Shown here piece by piece: positions 28,436-40,003 of a DNA stretch of 64,000 nt (its first letter is position 1; every line of letters starts with the position of its first letter). A program made the position numbers and the translations under genes. The notes below the pieces were generated by a model. The model was not told the DNA's origin. It did not search any database and saw nothing but the letters and a program-made list of their open reading frames with translations. The stretch comes from Pseudomonadota bacterium (GTDB lineage: Bacteria > Pseudomonadota > Gammaproteobacteria > Steroidobacterales > Steroidobacteraceae): positions 1-64,000 of the forward strand of contig JAJYUA010000011.1 in NCBI GenBank assembly GCA_021792755.1, in the 5' to 3' direction.

Positions 28436-29403
28436 CCGCCCCCGACGTGTCGCGCGAGTTCGCTCTGCAGGCGGACAACGCGCGTCTGGCCAATTTGTGC
28501 GGTCCGCTGGACGAGAACCTGCGGCTGCTCGAGGCCCGGCTCGATGTCGAGATTCGCCGGCGCGGCGATAATTTCAGGGTGCGCGGCGCCCGCGCCGGCA
28601 GCGCGGAGGACACCCTGCGCGAGCTGTTCGCGCTCGCCAGGAGCGAGGAAGTGACGCCCGAGCGCGTGCACCTCGCCCTGCGAGAGCACGAGTCCGGCGA
28701 GGACCCCGGCGCGCGGACCGAGGACTCCGGCATCAGTCTGCCCCGGGGCGGTGTCAGGGCGCGCGGCGGTCACCAACGCCAGTACCTCGTCAACATTCGC
28801 GGCGGCGATCTGACTTTCGGCATCGGCCCGGCCGGCACCGGCAAGACCTATCTCGCCGTCGCGTGCGCCGTGCAGGCGCTGCAGGCCGAAGCGATTCGGC
28901 GCGTCGTGCTGGTGCGCCCCGCCGTGGAAGCCGGCGAGCGCCTGGGGTTCCTGCCGGGGGATCTCACCCAGAAGATCGATCCCTACCTGCGGCCCATGTA
29001 CGATGCGTTGTACGAGATGCTCGGCTTCGACCGCGTGTCGCGCTTCATCGAGCGCAACGTCATCGAGGTGGCGCCGCTTGCGTTCATGCGCGGCCGCTCT
29101 CTCAATGACTCCTTTATCATTCTCGACGAGGCGCAGAACACCACCATCGAGCAGATGAAGATGTTCCTCACCCGCATCGGCTTTGGCTCCAAGGCCGTCG
29201 TGACGGGCGATGTCACGCAGACCGACCTGCCCGCCGGGCGCCAATCCGGATTGAGCCACGTGATCGACGTGTTGCGCGGCGTCGAGGGAGTGGCGTTCAC
29301 TTTCTTCGACGCCCGCGACGTGGTGCGCCATCCGCTCGTGCAGCGTATCGTGCAGGCTTACGAGGCGCGCTCGGCCGGCGACCGCAGGGAAGGAGAGCCG
29401 TGA
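28432..29403 (+). CDS. ybeZ: PhoH-like ATPase (YbeZ)
   Basis: A 323-aa PhoH-family protein. The GTG start at 28432 overlaps the miaB stop as GTGA; the frame is open far upstream inside miaB but that part is a shadow. The N-terminal ~110 residues include a KH-like region ([14 protein letters not shown]). Walker A is [11 protein letters not shown] and Walker B is IILDEAQN. YbeZ works with the endoribonuclease YbeY in rRNA maturation and quality control; ybeY is the next gene. Confidence 0.95.
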   Translation: MTAPDVSREFALQADNARLANLCGPLDENLRLLEARLDVEIRRRGDNFRVRGARAGSAEDTLRELFALARSEEVTPERVHLALREHESGEDPGARTEDSGISLPRGGVRARGGHQRQYLVNIRGGDLTFGIGPAGTGKTYLAVACAVQALQAEAIRRVVLVRPAVEAGERLGFLPGDLTQKIDPYLRPMYDALYEMLGFDRVSRFIERNVIEVAPLAFMRGRSLNDSFIILDEAQNTTIEQMKMFLTRIGFGSKAVVTGDVTQTDLPAGRQSGLSHVIDVLRGVEGVAFTFFDARDVVRHPLVQRIVQAYEARSAGDRREGEP

Positions 29404-29899
29404 CTCGCGCCGGCAAAGCATCCGGGGCTGCGAGCGCTCGATCCTCTTTGCGGGTCGAGGTGCAAAGGCGCGTGCGCAGCCGGGTGCCGCGTACGGGCGA
29501 CATCGTCCTCTGGGCGAGCGGCGCGCTCGGACGGCGCGCTTCGGGCGCTGAGCTCGGCGTGCGCCTCGTCGGTCCGGCCGAAAGTCGGCGACTCAATGCC
29601 CGCTACCGCGGCAAAGACAAGCCGACCAATGTGCTGTCGTTTCCCGCGCGGTTGCCTGCCGCGCTGACCCCGGGACCCACGCCGCTCGGCGATCTGGTGA
29701 TCTGCGCCCAAGTGGTGCGGGCCGAGGCGCACGCGCAGCGCAAGGAGCTGCGCGCCCACTGGGCTCACCTGGTGGTGCACGGGGCGCTGCATCTGATCGG
29801 CTACGAGCACGAGCACATTCGCGACGCCCGCCGCATGGAGCGCCGTGAGATCGCCGTGCTGCGCCGCCTTGGCTTTGCCAATCCCTACCTGAGCCGCTG

Positions 29900-29900
<1 letters not shown>
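29400..29900 (+). CDS. ybeY: Endoribonuclease YbeY
   Basis: A 166-aa protein for 16S rRNA 3'-end maturation. It uses a GTG start overlapping the ybeZ stop (GTGA). The zinc-binding motif [12 protein letters not shown] matches the family HGxLHLxGYDH with a conservative Glu for Asp, and TNVLSFP is conserved. The first ~15 residues are an extension rich in Ala and Ser. Cotranslation with ybeZ and corC is implied by overlaps on both sides. Confidence 0.95.
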
Positions 29901-30762
<862 letters not shown>

Positions 30763-30766
<4 letters not shown>

Positions 30767-32343
30767 GCGCCGAGCGGTCGGAGCAGATCGCCTCGCGCCT
30801 CGGCCGCTCTCGGGCGGCGTTGGCGCGAGCGGCGGTCTGTTCGGGCGTACGCCGCGCCGCCTTGTCACGCTATGCGCTCGCGCTCGGCAGCGGCGCGCTG
30901 CTCTCATGCGCGTTCGCGCCGTTTCAGTGGTGGCCGCTCGCCGTTCTCTGTCCGGCGGCGCTCATGGGGCTGTGGGAAGGCGTCACGGCGCGCGCGGCGG
31001 CCGGGCTGGGGTTCTGGTTTGGTTTCGGCATGTTTGCGGCCGGCACCTACTGGCTCTACGTCGCCATCCATACGGTCGGCCACGCCCCGATCTGGCTCAC
31101 CCTGGTGGTGGCGGCGGCGCTGATGGGGCTGATGGCCGCCTATCACGCGCTCACCGGCTATGTGGGGGTGCGCTTCTTTCCGGCGGGTCCGGTGCGCTGG
31201 CTGCTCGGGACACCGGCTGTGTGGCTGCTCCTCGAGTGGCTGCGGGGCTGGCTGCTGTCGGGATTCCCGTGGCTGTCGCTCGGGTATACCCAGACCGGCA
31301 CGGCGCTCGCGCGCCTGGCGCCGCTCGCAGGCGTCTACGGCGTCAGCCTGGTGCTGCTGTCGGGCGCAGGCGCTCTGGTGGCGCTGGTGCGCGGTACGGC
31401 GCGGGTCCGGGTCGTTGCGGCGGCGGTGCTGGCGGCGCCGTGGCTCGCCTCGGCCGCCCTCGGTCACATCGCCTGGACCCATCCCTCGGGCGCGCCGGTG
31501 TCCGTAGCCATCGTACAGGCCGACATTCCCCAGCAGGACAAGTGGCTCGCCGCCCACTCCCAGCGGATCCTCGAGCGCTATCAGCGCATGACCGAGTCGG
31601 CGCTCGGCACGAAGCTCATCGTCTGGCCGGAGTCGGCGCTGCCGTATCCGATCAACAACTTGCTGCCCTATGTGGAGCACCTGGACCGGCAGGCGCGCGC
31701 GCGCGGCTCCTCTCTGGTGCTCGGCACGCAGCGTGTCGCCATCCACGGCGGTCACTACGACTACTACAACTCCATTCTCGCGCTCGGCAAGCGCGCCAGC
31801 TGGTACGACAAGGTTCATCTGGTGCCGCTGGTGGAATTCATTCCATTGCCGCGCTTCGTGCGCCAATGGCTGGCGCGGATGAATCTGCCGTCCTCGAGCT
31901 TCACCCCTGGGCGGGCTCACCAGCGGCCGCTGCCGGTCGGAGGGCTCGAGCTCGGGCCGACGGTGTGCTACGAGGTGGCGTACGGCGGGTACATGCTGCG
32001 CATGCTGCCGAGGGCGAACGCCCTGGTGAATGTCACCGACGACGCCTGGTTCGGTAACACCTCCGAGCTCCCCCAGCAGTTTCAGATGGCACGCATGCGC
32101 GCCCAGGAAGAGGGCCGTTACATGATTGTCGCCACCGATGACGGTGTCTCGGGTGTCATCGGCCCGCAAGGACAGGTGATCGCGCGGGCGCCTACCATGG
32201 CGCCTTACCTGCTGCGCTCGGCGGTTACGCCCATGAGGGGGATGACCCCCTTCGCCCGCGTGGGCAACGGGCTGGCCATTGGCCTCGCGGGCGCCGGTCT
32301 CGCCGCGGCGCTGACGGCGCGGCTGCTGCGGCGCCGCACCTGA
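30763..32343 (+). CDS. lnt: Apolipoprotein N-acyltransferase
   Basis: A 526-aa inner-membrane enzyme that adds the third acyl chain to lipoproteins. About seven N-terminal and one C-terminal hydrophobic segments enclose the periplasmic nitrilase-like domain. The catalytic triad is visible: Glu in VWPESALPY, Lys in YDKVHLVPLVEF and Cys in GPTVCYEVAYG. The start overlaps corC by four bases (ATGA). This closes the five-gene overlapping operon that begins with miaB. Confidence 0.97.
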
Positions 32344-32433
32344 GGCCCCGCACCGATGCCCGGGCGTGCGGCGCTCGTGTTATGCTAGCGGTTCAAATGC
32401 TTGCAAAGACAGGTCGGCGGATCACTGCCTTGA

Positions 32434-32556
32434 GCGGGTTTCCCCGGGGCGCTGCAGGTACGTCTCCGTAGCATTTCCCGGGGCCCGTCGCACTTGCGAG
32501 GGCGGCTCTCAGAGGCGCAGCGGCTCCTGCCCTCGGAGCGCCCGGGGGAAGCCCGC
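32434..32556 (+). promoter_or_regulatory. Long-range hairpin in the leuS leader
   Basis: The 20-base arm at 32434-32453 pairs with the arm at 32537-32556: 18 Watson-Crick pairs, one G-U and one G-G mismatch. It closes an 83-base loop that holds further short dyads, including GAGGGC ... GCCCTC. The structure ends 75 bases before the leuS ATG. It matches no RNA family I know (not 4.5S, 6S or a T-box). It may be a cis-regulatory leader or a small RNA gene between lnt and leuS. Confidence 0.4.
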
Positions 32557-32631
32557 TCTTCGGTCGTGCTCCGGCCCGGCTGTTGGGTGGTTCGTGAATA
32601 GTTCAGGCTATAGATTCCAGGCACTTTCCTG

Positions 32632-35247
32632 ATGGACGAGATCTACGATCCGGCCGCCGTCGAGCGCGCCGCGCAAGAGTACTGGGAACGGCATCGCACC
32701 TTCGAGGTGCGCGAGGACGCGGGACGGCAAAAATTCTATTGCCTGTCCATGCTGCCCTACCCATCGGGGCGGTTGCACATGGGGCATGTGCGCAATTATA
32801 CCATCGGCGACGTACTGGCCCGCTTCATGCGCATGCAGGGCCGTAACGTGCTGCAGCCCATGGGCTGGGACGCGTTCGGCCTGCCGGCCGAGAACGCCGC
32901 CATCAGCAACGGTGTGCCGCCCGCGCGCTGGACCCGTCAGAACATCGAATATATGCGCGCGCAGCTGAAGTCGCTCGGCTTCGGCATCGATTGGAGCCGT
33001 GAGCTCGCCACCTGCGACCCGAGTTATTACCGGTGGAACCAGTGGCTGTTCCTGCGCATGCTGGAAAAGGGCATCGCCTACCGCAGGACGGGGGTCGTGA
33101 ACTGGGATCCCGTCGACCAGACCGTGCTCGCCAACGAGCAGGTGATCGAGGGGCGGGGCTGGCGCACGGGGGCTCTCGTGGAAAAGCGCGAGATCCCGAT
33201 GTATTACCTGCACATCACCCGCTACGCCGACGAGCTCCTCGGCGATCTTGAGAAGCTCCCGGGGTGGCCGGAGCGGGTGAAGGTCATGCAGGCCAACTGG
33301 ATCGGCCGCAGCGAGGGCTGCGAAATCGCCTTCCCCTACGCCCCCGATACCCGCGAGGCGATGTCCGCGGACGGGGCGTTGAAGGTGTTCACCACGCGGG
33401 CGGACACGCTGTTCGGCGCCACCTTTCTCGCCATCGCCGCCGAGCACCCGATCGCGCTCGCCGCCGCCGCCGGCAACCCCCGGCTTGCGGCCTTCATCGA
33501 CGAATGCCGCCGCGGCAGCGTGATGGAAGCCGATGCCGCCACCCAACAGAAGAAGGGCCTGCACACGGGGCTGCACGTGCTGCACCCCTTCACCGCAGAG
33601 CCCATCGGGATCTGGGTCGCCAACTACGTGCTCATGGGCTACGGCGAGGGCGCGGTCATGGGCGTGCCCGCCCACGACGAGCGCGACTTCGAGTTCGCGA
33701 CGAAGAACAACTTGCGCATCGCGCCCGTGGTGCGCTCCATGACAGGGGCCTACGAGCGTGTGCAGGCGCCCTGGAATCCTGCCTACTCCGAATACGGCCT
33801 CACCGTCGACTCCGGGGAGTTCTCCGGCCTCACGTTCAAGGCCGCAGTTGACGCAATCGCCGCCGCCCTGGAAAAACGCGGACTCGGCCGCAAGCGCACC
33901 CAGTATCGCCTGCGCGACTGGGGCATCTCGCGCCAGCGCTACTGGGGTTGTCCCATCCCGCTCATCCATTGCGGCCGCTGCGGCGAGGTGCCGGTGCCCG
34001 ATGAGCAACTGCCGGTGCTCTTGCCCGAGGACCTCGCGCCCGACGGCAGCGGCAACCCTCTCAACAAGTCTCCCGCCTTCCACCAATGCGCGTGCCCGAA
34101 GTGCGGCGGCGCGGCGCGGCGCGAGACCGACACCATGGACACCTTCGTCGACTCCTCCTGGTACTACATGCGCTATGCCTGCCCGGACCAGGCGCGCGCC
34201 ATGGTCGATGGGCGCGTCGGCTACTGGTTGCCCGTGGACCAGTACATCGGCGGCATCGAGCACGCGATCCTGCACCTGTTGTATTCGCGCTTCTGGACCA
34301 AGGTGATGCGCGATCTCGGCCTGGTGCGCTGCGAGGAGCCCTTCACCAACCTGCTCACCCAGGGCATGGTGCTCAACCACATCTACTCCTGCGCCACCGC
34401 GGAGGGAAGACGCCGTTACTTCAATCCCGCCGACGTGCGCGCGAAGCGCGAAGACGGCGTCGAGATTTTCGAGGCCACCACGTCCGAGGGCGAGACGATC
34501 CGGGTGCAGTACGGCGGTCTCGGCAAGATGTCCAAGTCCGATAACAACGGCGTCGACCCCGAGGGATTGATTGGCCGCTACGGCGCGGATACGGCGCGCC
34601 TCTTCATCATGTTTGCCTCTCCGCCGGAGCAGACGCTGGAGTGGTCAGACGAGGGCGTGCAGGGCGCCTCACGCTTCATCCGCCGCCTGTGGAGCGCAGT
34701 ATACGAGCACGTGCGCCGTGGACCGGCCGATCGTGTCAAAGGCGCGCAGTCGACGCCGCAGCGCGACCTGCGCCGTTCGGCCCAGCATGCGCTCGCCAAG
34801 GTCACCGATGACATCGGCCGCCGGCGCAACTTCAATACCGCCATCGCGGCGTGCATGGAGCTGCTCAACGCAGTCGGCCGCTTCGATGACCCCTCTCCAG
34901 GCGGGCGGGCGGTCCGGCAGGAAGCGCTGGAGATCATCACGCTCTCGCTCTCGCCCATTATTCCGCACGTGTGCCACGCGCTGTGGCAGGCGCTGGGGCA
35001 CGAGCGCGCGCCGGTCGAGGAGCCCTGGCCCGCGGTCGATGAGGCGGCTCTGGCGCAGGACACTGTGGAGATCGTCGTGCAGATCAATGGCAAGCTGCGC
35101 GGGCGCGTCCACGTCGCCGCCGGCGTCGACGAGGCTGCGGTGCGCGAGGCGGCGCTGGCCGACGAGCAGGTGAGCAAATTCGTCGCCGGCAAGCCGGTGC
35201 GCAAGGTCATCGTGGTGCCGGGAAAGCTGATCAACATCGTCGTCTAG
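32632..35247 (+). CDS. leuS: Leucyl-tRNA synthetase
   Basis: An 871-aa class I synthetase. HIGH motif: [14 protein letters not shown] near residue 45. KMSKS motif: [13 protein letters not shown] near residue 625. The CP1 editing domain ([20 protein letters not shown] and the [10 protein letters not shown] segment) is present, followed by the leucine-specific and anticodon-binding parts. The C-terminal ~60 residues form the LeuS extension. lptE begins four bases after the stop. Confidence 0.98.
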   Translation: MDEIYDPAAVERAAQEYWERHRTFEVREDAGRQKFYCLSMLPYPSGRLHMGHVRNYTIGDVLARFMRMQGRNVLQPMGWDAFGLPAENAAISNGVPPARWTRQNIEYMRAQLKSLGFGIDWSRELATCDPSYYRWNQWLFLRMLEKGIAYRRTGVVNWDPVDQTVLANEQVIEGRGWRTGALVEKREIPMYYLHITRYADELLGDLEKLPGWPERVKVMQANWIGRSEGCEIAFPYAPDTREAMSADGALKVFTTRADTLFGATFLAIAAEHPIALAAAAGNPRLAAFIDECRRGSVMEADAATQQKKGLHTGLHVLHPFTAEPIGIWVANYVLMGYGEGAVMGVPAHDERDFEFATKNNLRIAPVVRSMTGAYERVQAPWNPAYSEYGLTVDSGEFSGLTFKAAVDAIAAALEKRGLGRKRTQYRLRDWGISRQRYWGCPIPLIHCGRCGEVPVPDEQLPVLLPEDLAPDGSGNPLNKSPAFHQCACPKCGGAARRETDTMDTFVDSSWYYMRYACPDQARAMVDGRVGYWLPVDQYIGGIEHAILHLLYSRFWTKVMRDLGLVRCEEPFTNLLTQGMVLNHIYSCATAEGRRRYFNPADVRAKREDGVEIFEATTSEGETIRVQYGGLGKMSKSDNNGVDPEGLIGRYGADTARLFIMFASPPEQTLEWSDEGVQGASRFIRRLWSAVYEHVRRGPADRVKGAQSTPQRDLRRSAQHALAKVTDDIGRRRNFNTAIAACMELLNAVGRFDDPSPGGRAVRQEALEIITLSLSPIIPHVCHALWQALGHERAPVEEPWPAVDEAALAQDTVEIVVQINGKLRGRVHVAAGVDEAAVREAALADEQVSKFVAGKPVRKVIVVPGKLINIVV

Positions 35248-35251
35248 GCCG

Positions 35252-35803
35252 ATGAGACCACATACTTCAGGGCTTGAAGCGGCGATTGGGAGCTGCGGAG
35301 CGCCTGTTGCCAGGCGTATTGCACCATTGCTCGCCGCGCTCACGATCGCGGCCACCACGCTGCTCGCCGGCTGCGGCTTTCACCTGGAGGGACGCACGCC
35401 GCTGCCGGCCGTGATGAGTCATCCGTACATCCAAACCCAGGACGAGCAGAGCGACTTCGTGCAGAGCTTGCGGCGCGACCTGCTCATCCGCGGCGCCCAC
35501 CCGGTTGCAGACGCCGCTCACGCCAGCGCCGTCATCAGGATTCTGCAGGACCACGTCGCGTCCCGCGTGCTCTCGGTGTCGGCTACCAACAGGCCCACCG
35601 AGTATGAGGTGAGCTACTCCGTGCGCTTCTCGGTCAGCGCCGGCGGCAAGCAGCTGGTGCGCCCGCAGACACTCTCCGCCCTGCGCTCGTACACCTTCAA
35701 TGAGAGCCTGCTGCTCGCCGATCAGCACGAGAAGACCATCCTCGAGGGCGCCATGGGCCGCGAGCTCGCCGACAACGTGATGCGCAGGCTTGCGAGTCTG
35801 TGA
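35252..35803 (+). CDS. lptE: LPS-assembly lipoprotein LptE
   Basis: A 183-aa lipoprotein that plugs the LptD barrel and helps insert lipopolysaccharide into the outer leaflet. The signal ends in lipobox LLAGC (Cys at about residue 41), followed by the typical GFHLEG start of mature LptE. Leu/Arg-rich helices and paired strands follow. Gene order leuS-lptE is conserved in gammaproteobacteria. The usual next gene, holA, is not found after it here. Confidence 0.93.
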   Translation: MRPHTSGLEAAIGSCGAPVARRIAPLLAALTIAATTLLAGCGFHLEGRTPLPAVMSHPYIQTQDEQSDFVQSLRRDLLIRGAHPVADAAHASAVIRILQDHVASRVLSVSATNRPTEYEVSYSVRFSVSAGGKQLVRPQTLSALRSYTFNESLLLADQHEKTILEGAMGRELADNVMRRLASL

Positions 35804-35879
35804 GCGATGAGCCGCCCGAGGGCGCCGGCGCCGATGCGCCCCCGGGCATCGCGCGGTTTACGCATTGGTTCCGAAGAAA

Positions 35880-36377
35880 ATGATCCCCTCACCCGTCCTG
35901 AGGCTCGCCGACGTCGATCGCGTGTCAGTGGTGTCGCTGCTCGATCGCTACGGCCTGAGCCTGGTGCTGGTGGCGCCGGATGAGCAGATACCGGGGTCCT
36001 ATTGGGGGGAAAGCGAGGCAGGCCTCAAGGCCAACCGCCTCTGCGCCCGGCTCGACACCCCCATTCACTCCATCCTGCACGAGAGCTGTCACTACATCTG
36101 CATGAGTTCCGAGCGGCGCGCGGGCCTCGATACCGATGCCGGCGGCGACGACCCGGAGGAATCCGCCGTGTGCTATCTGCAGATCCTGCTCGCCGACGCA
36201 TTGCCCGGTGTCGGCCGCGAGCGGCTCCTCGCCGACATGGACGCCTGGGGCTACAGCTTCCGTCTCGGCAGCGCCCGCGCATGGCTCGAGCAGGACGCGC
36301 AGGACGCCCGGCTGTGGCTGCGGCGCCATGCCCTCACCGACGGCTCCGATAGGCCGACCGGCCGATGCCGGGACTGA
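35880..36377 (+). CDS. Small HExxH putative zinc metalloprotein
   Basis: A 165-aa protein from ATG at 35880; a TTG at 35865 in frame would add five residues. The motif HESCH at about residues 67-71 is a match to HExxH, the zinc-binding and catalytic signature of many metallopeptidases. A downstream acidic stretch, GGDDPEESAVCYLQ, could supply the third ligand as in gluzincins. No signal peptide or membrane segment is present. No named family is recognised and activity is inferred only. It replaces holA after lptE. Confidence 0.7.
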   Translation: MIPSPVLRLADVDRVSVVSLLDRYGLSLVLVAPDEQIPGSYWGESEAGLKANRLCARLDTPIHSILHESCHYICMSSERRAGLDTDAGGDDPEESAVCYLQILLADALPGVGRERLLADMDAWGYSFRLGSARAWLEQDAQDARLWLRRHALTDGSDRPTGRCRD

Positions 36378-36560
36378 AGGGATCCCGCGACGCAAGTGAC
36401 GGCGGATTTCTCAGCGGTTCGGGGCTATTGGCCGGATTGATCCTTCGCAGCTTCCCGGCGCCCGGTGCTGCCTGTGGGCCGGCTTTGAAGGAGGCGGCCC
36501 GCGGGTCTTCGAGACTGGTCCGAGGCAGGCGCGCTGCCTGCGGCCGGCGCCGCTGCGCAA

Positions 36561-39551
36561 ATGCCGTACTTGCCGCCCGGACTCCTCGAGGGTAAGTTGG
36601 CCCTTGCGTGCCACGGTCAGGTTGGCCCGTGGTCGCGCTCGAACTCCCAACGGGCTCACGCGAGGCTTGGCGTGTCGCACTTCCCATCCAGCCCGCCGGC
36701 GGGCGGACAGGCCGGCGCATCCGGGATCGGTGCCGCCGACGAGGTCTCGATTTCCGCAGAGGCCGTCCTCGCGGTCGTAGGCTCGCTGTACGCGGAGTTG
36801 CACCGCGGGCAGCCGCGGCGCGAGACCGTGGATCTCGCCAGCACGCTGGAGCGGGACCTGGGTTTCGACAGCCTTGCGCGGGTCGAGCTGCTGCGGCGAC
36901 TCGAGGTCCGCTTCGGCCGCAAGCTGCCGGAAGCCACGCTGTCGTCCGTCGACACAGTGGGTGATCTGCTGCGGGCGTGCGGCGCGGCGGAGGTGTCGCT
37001 GCGCCTTGCGCCGTCCTCGGTGCCCGTTGCCGCCCCCGGGATTGCATTGCAGGTGACACGGACCGCCGGCGAGGCGGAGGTGCCGGTGACGGCGGCCACT
37101 CTGATCGATGTCCTGGACTGGCACGCGCAGCGGCAACCCGAGTCCGTCCACGCCGTCGTGATCGTCGACGACGTTCCAACGCCTCTGACGTACGCGGAGT
37201 TGCAGCGTGGCGCTCGCTCGATCGCCGCCGGCTTGCTGCGCACGGGCGTGCAGACCGGCGCGACGGTGGCTTTGATGCTGCCTACCGGGATCGGTTACCT
37301 GCAGGCGTTCTTCGGCGTGTTGCTCGCGGGAGCCGTGCCGGTGCCCATCTATCCGCCGACGCGGCTGTCGCAGCTGGAGGAGCACGTGCGGCGCCACGCG
37401 GGCATCCTCACGAGCGCCGGCGCCACGGCGCTGCTCACCTTTGCGCAGGCTCGCGCGGTCGGACGCCTGCTCGGCTCGATGGCGCCGAGTCTCGAGCACG
37501 TGCTGTCGCTCGAAGACCTGCGGGGCGAGGAGGGCCTGCGCGGCAGCCCGCGCAGCGTCGGGGCCGGATCGATCGCGCTGCTGCAGTACACCTCCGGCAG
37601 CACCGGAGATCCCAAGGGCGTCGTGCTGACCCACGGCGACCTCCTCGCCAACATCCGCGCCATGGGCGAGGCGGGCAAAGTGACTCGCGCCGATACGTTC
37701 GTGAGCTGGCTCCCCCTGTATCATGACATGGGACTGATTGGCGCCTGGCTGGGATCGCTGTACTTCGGCTGCTCCCTCGTCCTCATGTCGCCGATGGCGT
37801 TCCTGGCGCGGCCCGCCCGCTGGCTTCGCGCGATCCACGACTATCGGGCGACGCTGTCCGGCTCGCCCAATTTCGGCTATGAGCTGTGCGCGGCCCGGGC
37901 GCAGGAGGAGGAGTTGCGCGGCCTCGAGCTGTCTTCGCTGCGGATCGCATTCAACGGGGCCGAGCCGGTTCTTCCCCAAACCGTCGAGCGGTTCGAGCGG
38001 CGTTTTGCGCCGTACGGGTTCCGGCGCGAGGCCATGATGCCGGTGTATGGGCTGGCCGAGGCCGCCGTCGGACTGACGTTCTCACCCCTTGGCCGCGGGC
38101 CGAGGATCGACGCCATCGAACGAGCCGCGATCACGGCCGCCGCACGCGCTGTGCCGGTACCCGAGGGCGCAGCCGATGCGCTGCGCATCGTCTCCTGCGG
38201 GCGGGCGCTGCCCGGCTACCGCCTGCGCATCCTGGGGCCGGACGGCTCGGAAGAGCCGGAGCGGATCGAAGGGCGCGTGCAATTCACGGGTCCTTCCGCC
38301 ACATCAGGCTACTACCGCAACGACGCCGCCACGGCGCGCCTGTGCCAGGGCGAGTGGCGGGAGACCGGGGATCGAGGCTACCTCGCGGACGGGGAGCTGT
38401 TCGTGACCGGCCGGGACAAGGACATCATCATCCGACGCGGCCGTCACATCTATCCACAGGAGATCGAGGAGGCCGTCGGGGCGATCGAGGGCGCTCGCAA
38501 GGGGTGCGTCGTCGCATTTGGGGCGAGCGGATCCTCGAGCGCGACCGAGCGGCTCGTCGTTCTGGCTGAGACCCGGTACAGCGATCCGAACCAGCGCCTC
38601 GCGCTGACCACGCGCATCAATGAACGCGTCGTCGACATCATCGGGGAGCCGCCCGAGGAGATCGTGCTCGTCCCCTCGCACACGGTGCTGAAGACCTCGA
38701 GCGGCAAGCTGCGGCGCGCCGCCACGCGCGCCGCCTACGAGGCCGGCTCCCTCGGACGGGCTCGATCCCCTCTCGCCCTGCAGGCGCTGCGGCTGAGCGT
38801 TGCGGCGGCAGTGCCGCTGCTGCGCCGGTTGCGGCGCCGCGTCGCAAGGGTTGCCTACGGCATGTTTGCCCTGCTCGCGGTCGTGACCATCGGAGCACCG
38901 GCCTGTCTGTTGTCGCTGCTCGTTCCCAGCCGGCAGCAGGTCTGGGGCCTGACGCGCCGGGCGGCAAGGTGGACGGTTCGCGCCTGCGGCATACCGTTGT
39001 CCGTCAATCCGATCATGAGCGACCTGCAGCGCCCCCACGTCATCGTCGCCAACCATTGCAGCTACGCGGACGGCCTCCTGCTTGTCGCGCTGCTCCCGAC
39101 TCCCCACCGTTTCCTCGCGACGAGCTGGCTTGCACGAGTGCCCCTGCTCGGCGCGTGGCTGCGCAGATTGGGCACGGTGCTCATCGAGCGCACTGAGCCG
39201 ATCGGCAGCGGCGGCGCACGGGTGAGACCGCCGCTCGATATGGCCGCCGACAGTCTGGTGGTGTTCCCCGAGGGCACGTTCACGGCTGTCACCGGGCTGC
39301 GTCCCTTCCACCTGGGCGCTTTCGAGCTCGCGGCGGCGGCGCGCGTTCCGGTCATTCCGGTGGCGGTGCAGGGCACGCGCACGGTCCTGCGCGACGGACA
39401 GGTGCTGCCGCGCCGCTGGCCGGTCAGAATCACCGTGGGTGCCCCGCTCGAGCGCGCGGGCACCGAAGATGCGTTCGCGGCGGCAGTGCGCTTGCGTGAC
39501 GCCGCCCGCGACCACATTCTCCGCTACTGCGGAGAGCCGGATCTCGGCTGA
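36561..39551 (+). CDS. Carrier protein-acyl-AMP ligase-acyltransferase fusion
   Basis: A 996-aa three-domain protein. An acyl-carrier domain (GFDSLARVELLRRLE, Ser104 as phosphopantetheine site) leads into a fatty-acyl-AMP ligase (YTSGSTGDPKGVVLTHGD, WLPLYHDMGLIG, GRDKDIIIRRGRHIYP). A membrane-tethered PlsC-type acyltransferase follows, with NHCSYADG (HxxxxD) and FPEGT. It could activate a fatty acid, load it on its own carrier and transfer it to a lysolipid or another acceptor. A GTG at 36672 with a GAGG site may be the true start. Its last nine codons lie in the 68-bp repeat. Confidence 0.88.
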   Translation: MPYLPPGLLEGKLALACHGQVGPWSRSNSQRAHARLGVSHFPSSPPAGGQAGASGIGAADEVSISAEAVLAVVGSLYAELHRGQPRRETVDLASTLERDLGFDSLARVELLRRLEVRFGRKLPEATLSSVDTVGDLLRACGAAEVSLRLAPSSVPVAAPGIALQVTRTAGEAEVPVTAATLIDVLDWHAQRQPESVHAVVIVDDVPTPLTYAELQRGARSIAAGLLRTGVQTGATVALMLPTGIGYLQAFFGVLLAGAVPVPIYPPTRLSQLEEHVRRHAGILTSAGATALLTFAQARAVGRLLGSMAPSLEHVLSLEDLRGEEGLRGSPRSVGAGSIALLQYTSGSTGDPKGVVLTHGDLLANIRAMGEAGKVTRADTFVSWLPLYHDMGLIGAWLGSLYFGCSLVLMSPMAFLARPARWLRAIHDYRATLSGSPNFGYELCAARAQEEELRGLELSSLRIAFNGAEPVLPQTVERFERRFAPYGFRREAMMPVYGLAEAAVGLTFSPLGRGPRIDAIERAAITAAARAVPVPEGAADALRIVSCGRALPGYRLRILGPDGSEEPERIEGRVQFTGPSATSGYYRNDAATARLCQGEWRETGDRGYLADGELFVTGRDKDIIIRRGRHIYPQEIEEAVGAIEGARKGCVVAFGASGSSSATERLVVLAETRYSDPNQRLALTTRINERVVDIIGEPPEEIVLVPSHTVLKTSSGKLRRAATRAAYEAGSLGRARSPLALQALRLSVAAAVPLLRRLRRRVARVAYGMFALLAVVTIGAPACLLSLLVPSRQQVWGLTRRAARWTVRACGIPLSVNPIMSDLQRPHVIVANHCSYADGLLLVALLPTPHRFLATSWLARVPLLGAWLRRLGTVLIERTEPIGSGGARVRPPLDMAADSLVVFPEGTFTAVTGLRPFHLGAFELAAAARVPVIPVAVQGTRTVLRDGQVLPRRWPVRITVGAPLERAGTEDAFAAAVRLRDAARDHILRYCGEPDLG

Positions 39552-39586
39552 GGCGTGATGTCTCGCGCAACCAGGGCGCGCCGGCG
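39519..39586 (+). repeat. 68-bp direct repeat, left copy
   Basis: Identical over 68 bases to 57656-57723, same orientation, 18,137 bases apart. It contains a hairpin CTCCGC-TACT-GCGGAG and next to it AGCCG-GATCT-CGGCT. The left copy encodes the last residues YCGEPDLG of the acyltransferase fusion and continues 35 bases past its stop. This arrangement suits an attachment site at the 3' end of a gene. Confidence 0.9.
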
Positions 39587-40003
39587 TCGAAACGTCGGCG
39601 CATCGCGCAAATGCCGCGCGCAGGGGGCAAGACCCCCGGCAAATCCACGTTCGGGCGTCAATTGGTCCGAGACCCCGCCGCATAGTTCCACTTTGTCGTG
39701 TTGAGAGGCATACGGATCAATGACTCGCGTTATGGCCTCAGAGTGGCGGCGTCGATCAGCGCCTGGCGCTGTTGGTGTCGAGCGCGCACTATGGTCATAT
39801 AGCATAGGGCGTTCGCCCGAACAAACCAAGAACCACGCCGATTCGGTCACGCCGGATGCCGACAAGCGGTCAGTGCAGGCCATTGGAGATCCGGCTGGCC
39901 CCGCGGTGAGATCCTCGACAGCGAACGCGACGAGCTTCGAGCGGCGTAGGGCCACGGCATAGCCGAGGAGCAGCAGCGCCCGGTCGCGCAGCTCGCGCTC
40001 GGT
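39552..40003. other. Intergenic stretch after the left repeat
   Basis: About 450 bases without a supportable gene between the acyltransferase fusion and tspO. Apart from the repeat it holds a 15-base word, CGTCAATTGGTCCGA at 39656-39670, that recurs at 57829-57843 downstream of the right repeat. Confidence 0.5.

Noticed and set aside
32434-32556. Considered as 4.5S RNA, 6S RNA or a T-box upstream of leuS
   Set aside because: The conserved GGUCAGGUCCGGAAGG loop of 4.5S RNA, the 6S central bubble and the T-box sequence are all missing. Kept only as an unknown structured leader.
39519-39586. Considered as an integron attC site or a group II intron end
   Set aside because: No attC core sites and no intron domain V pattern can be seen, and no integron integrase or reverse transcriptase is nearby.
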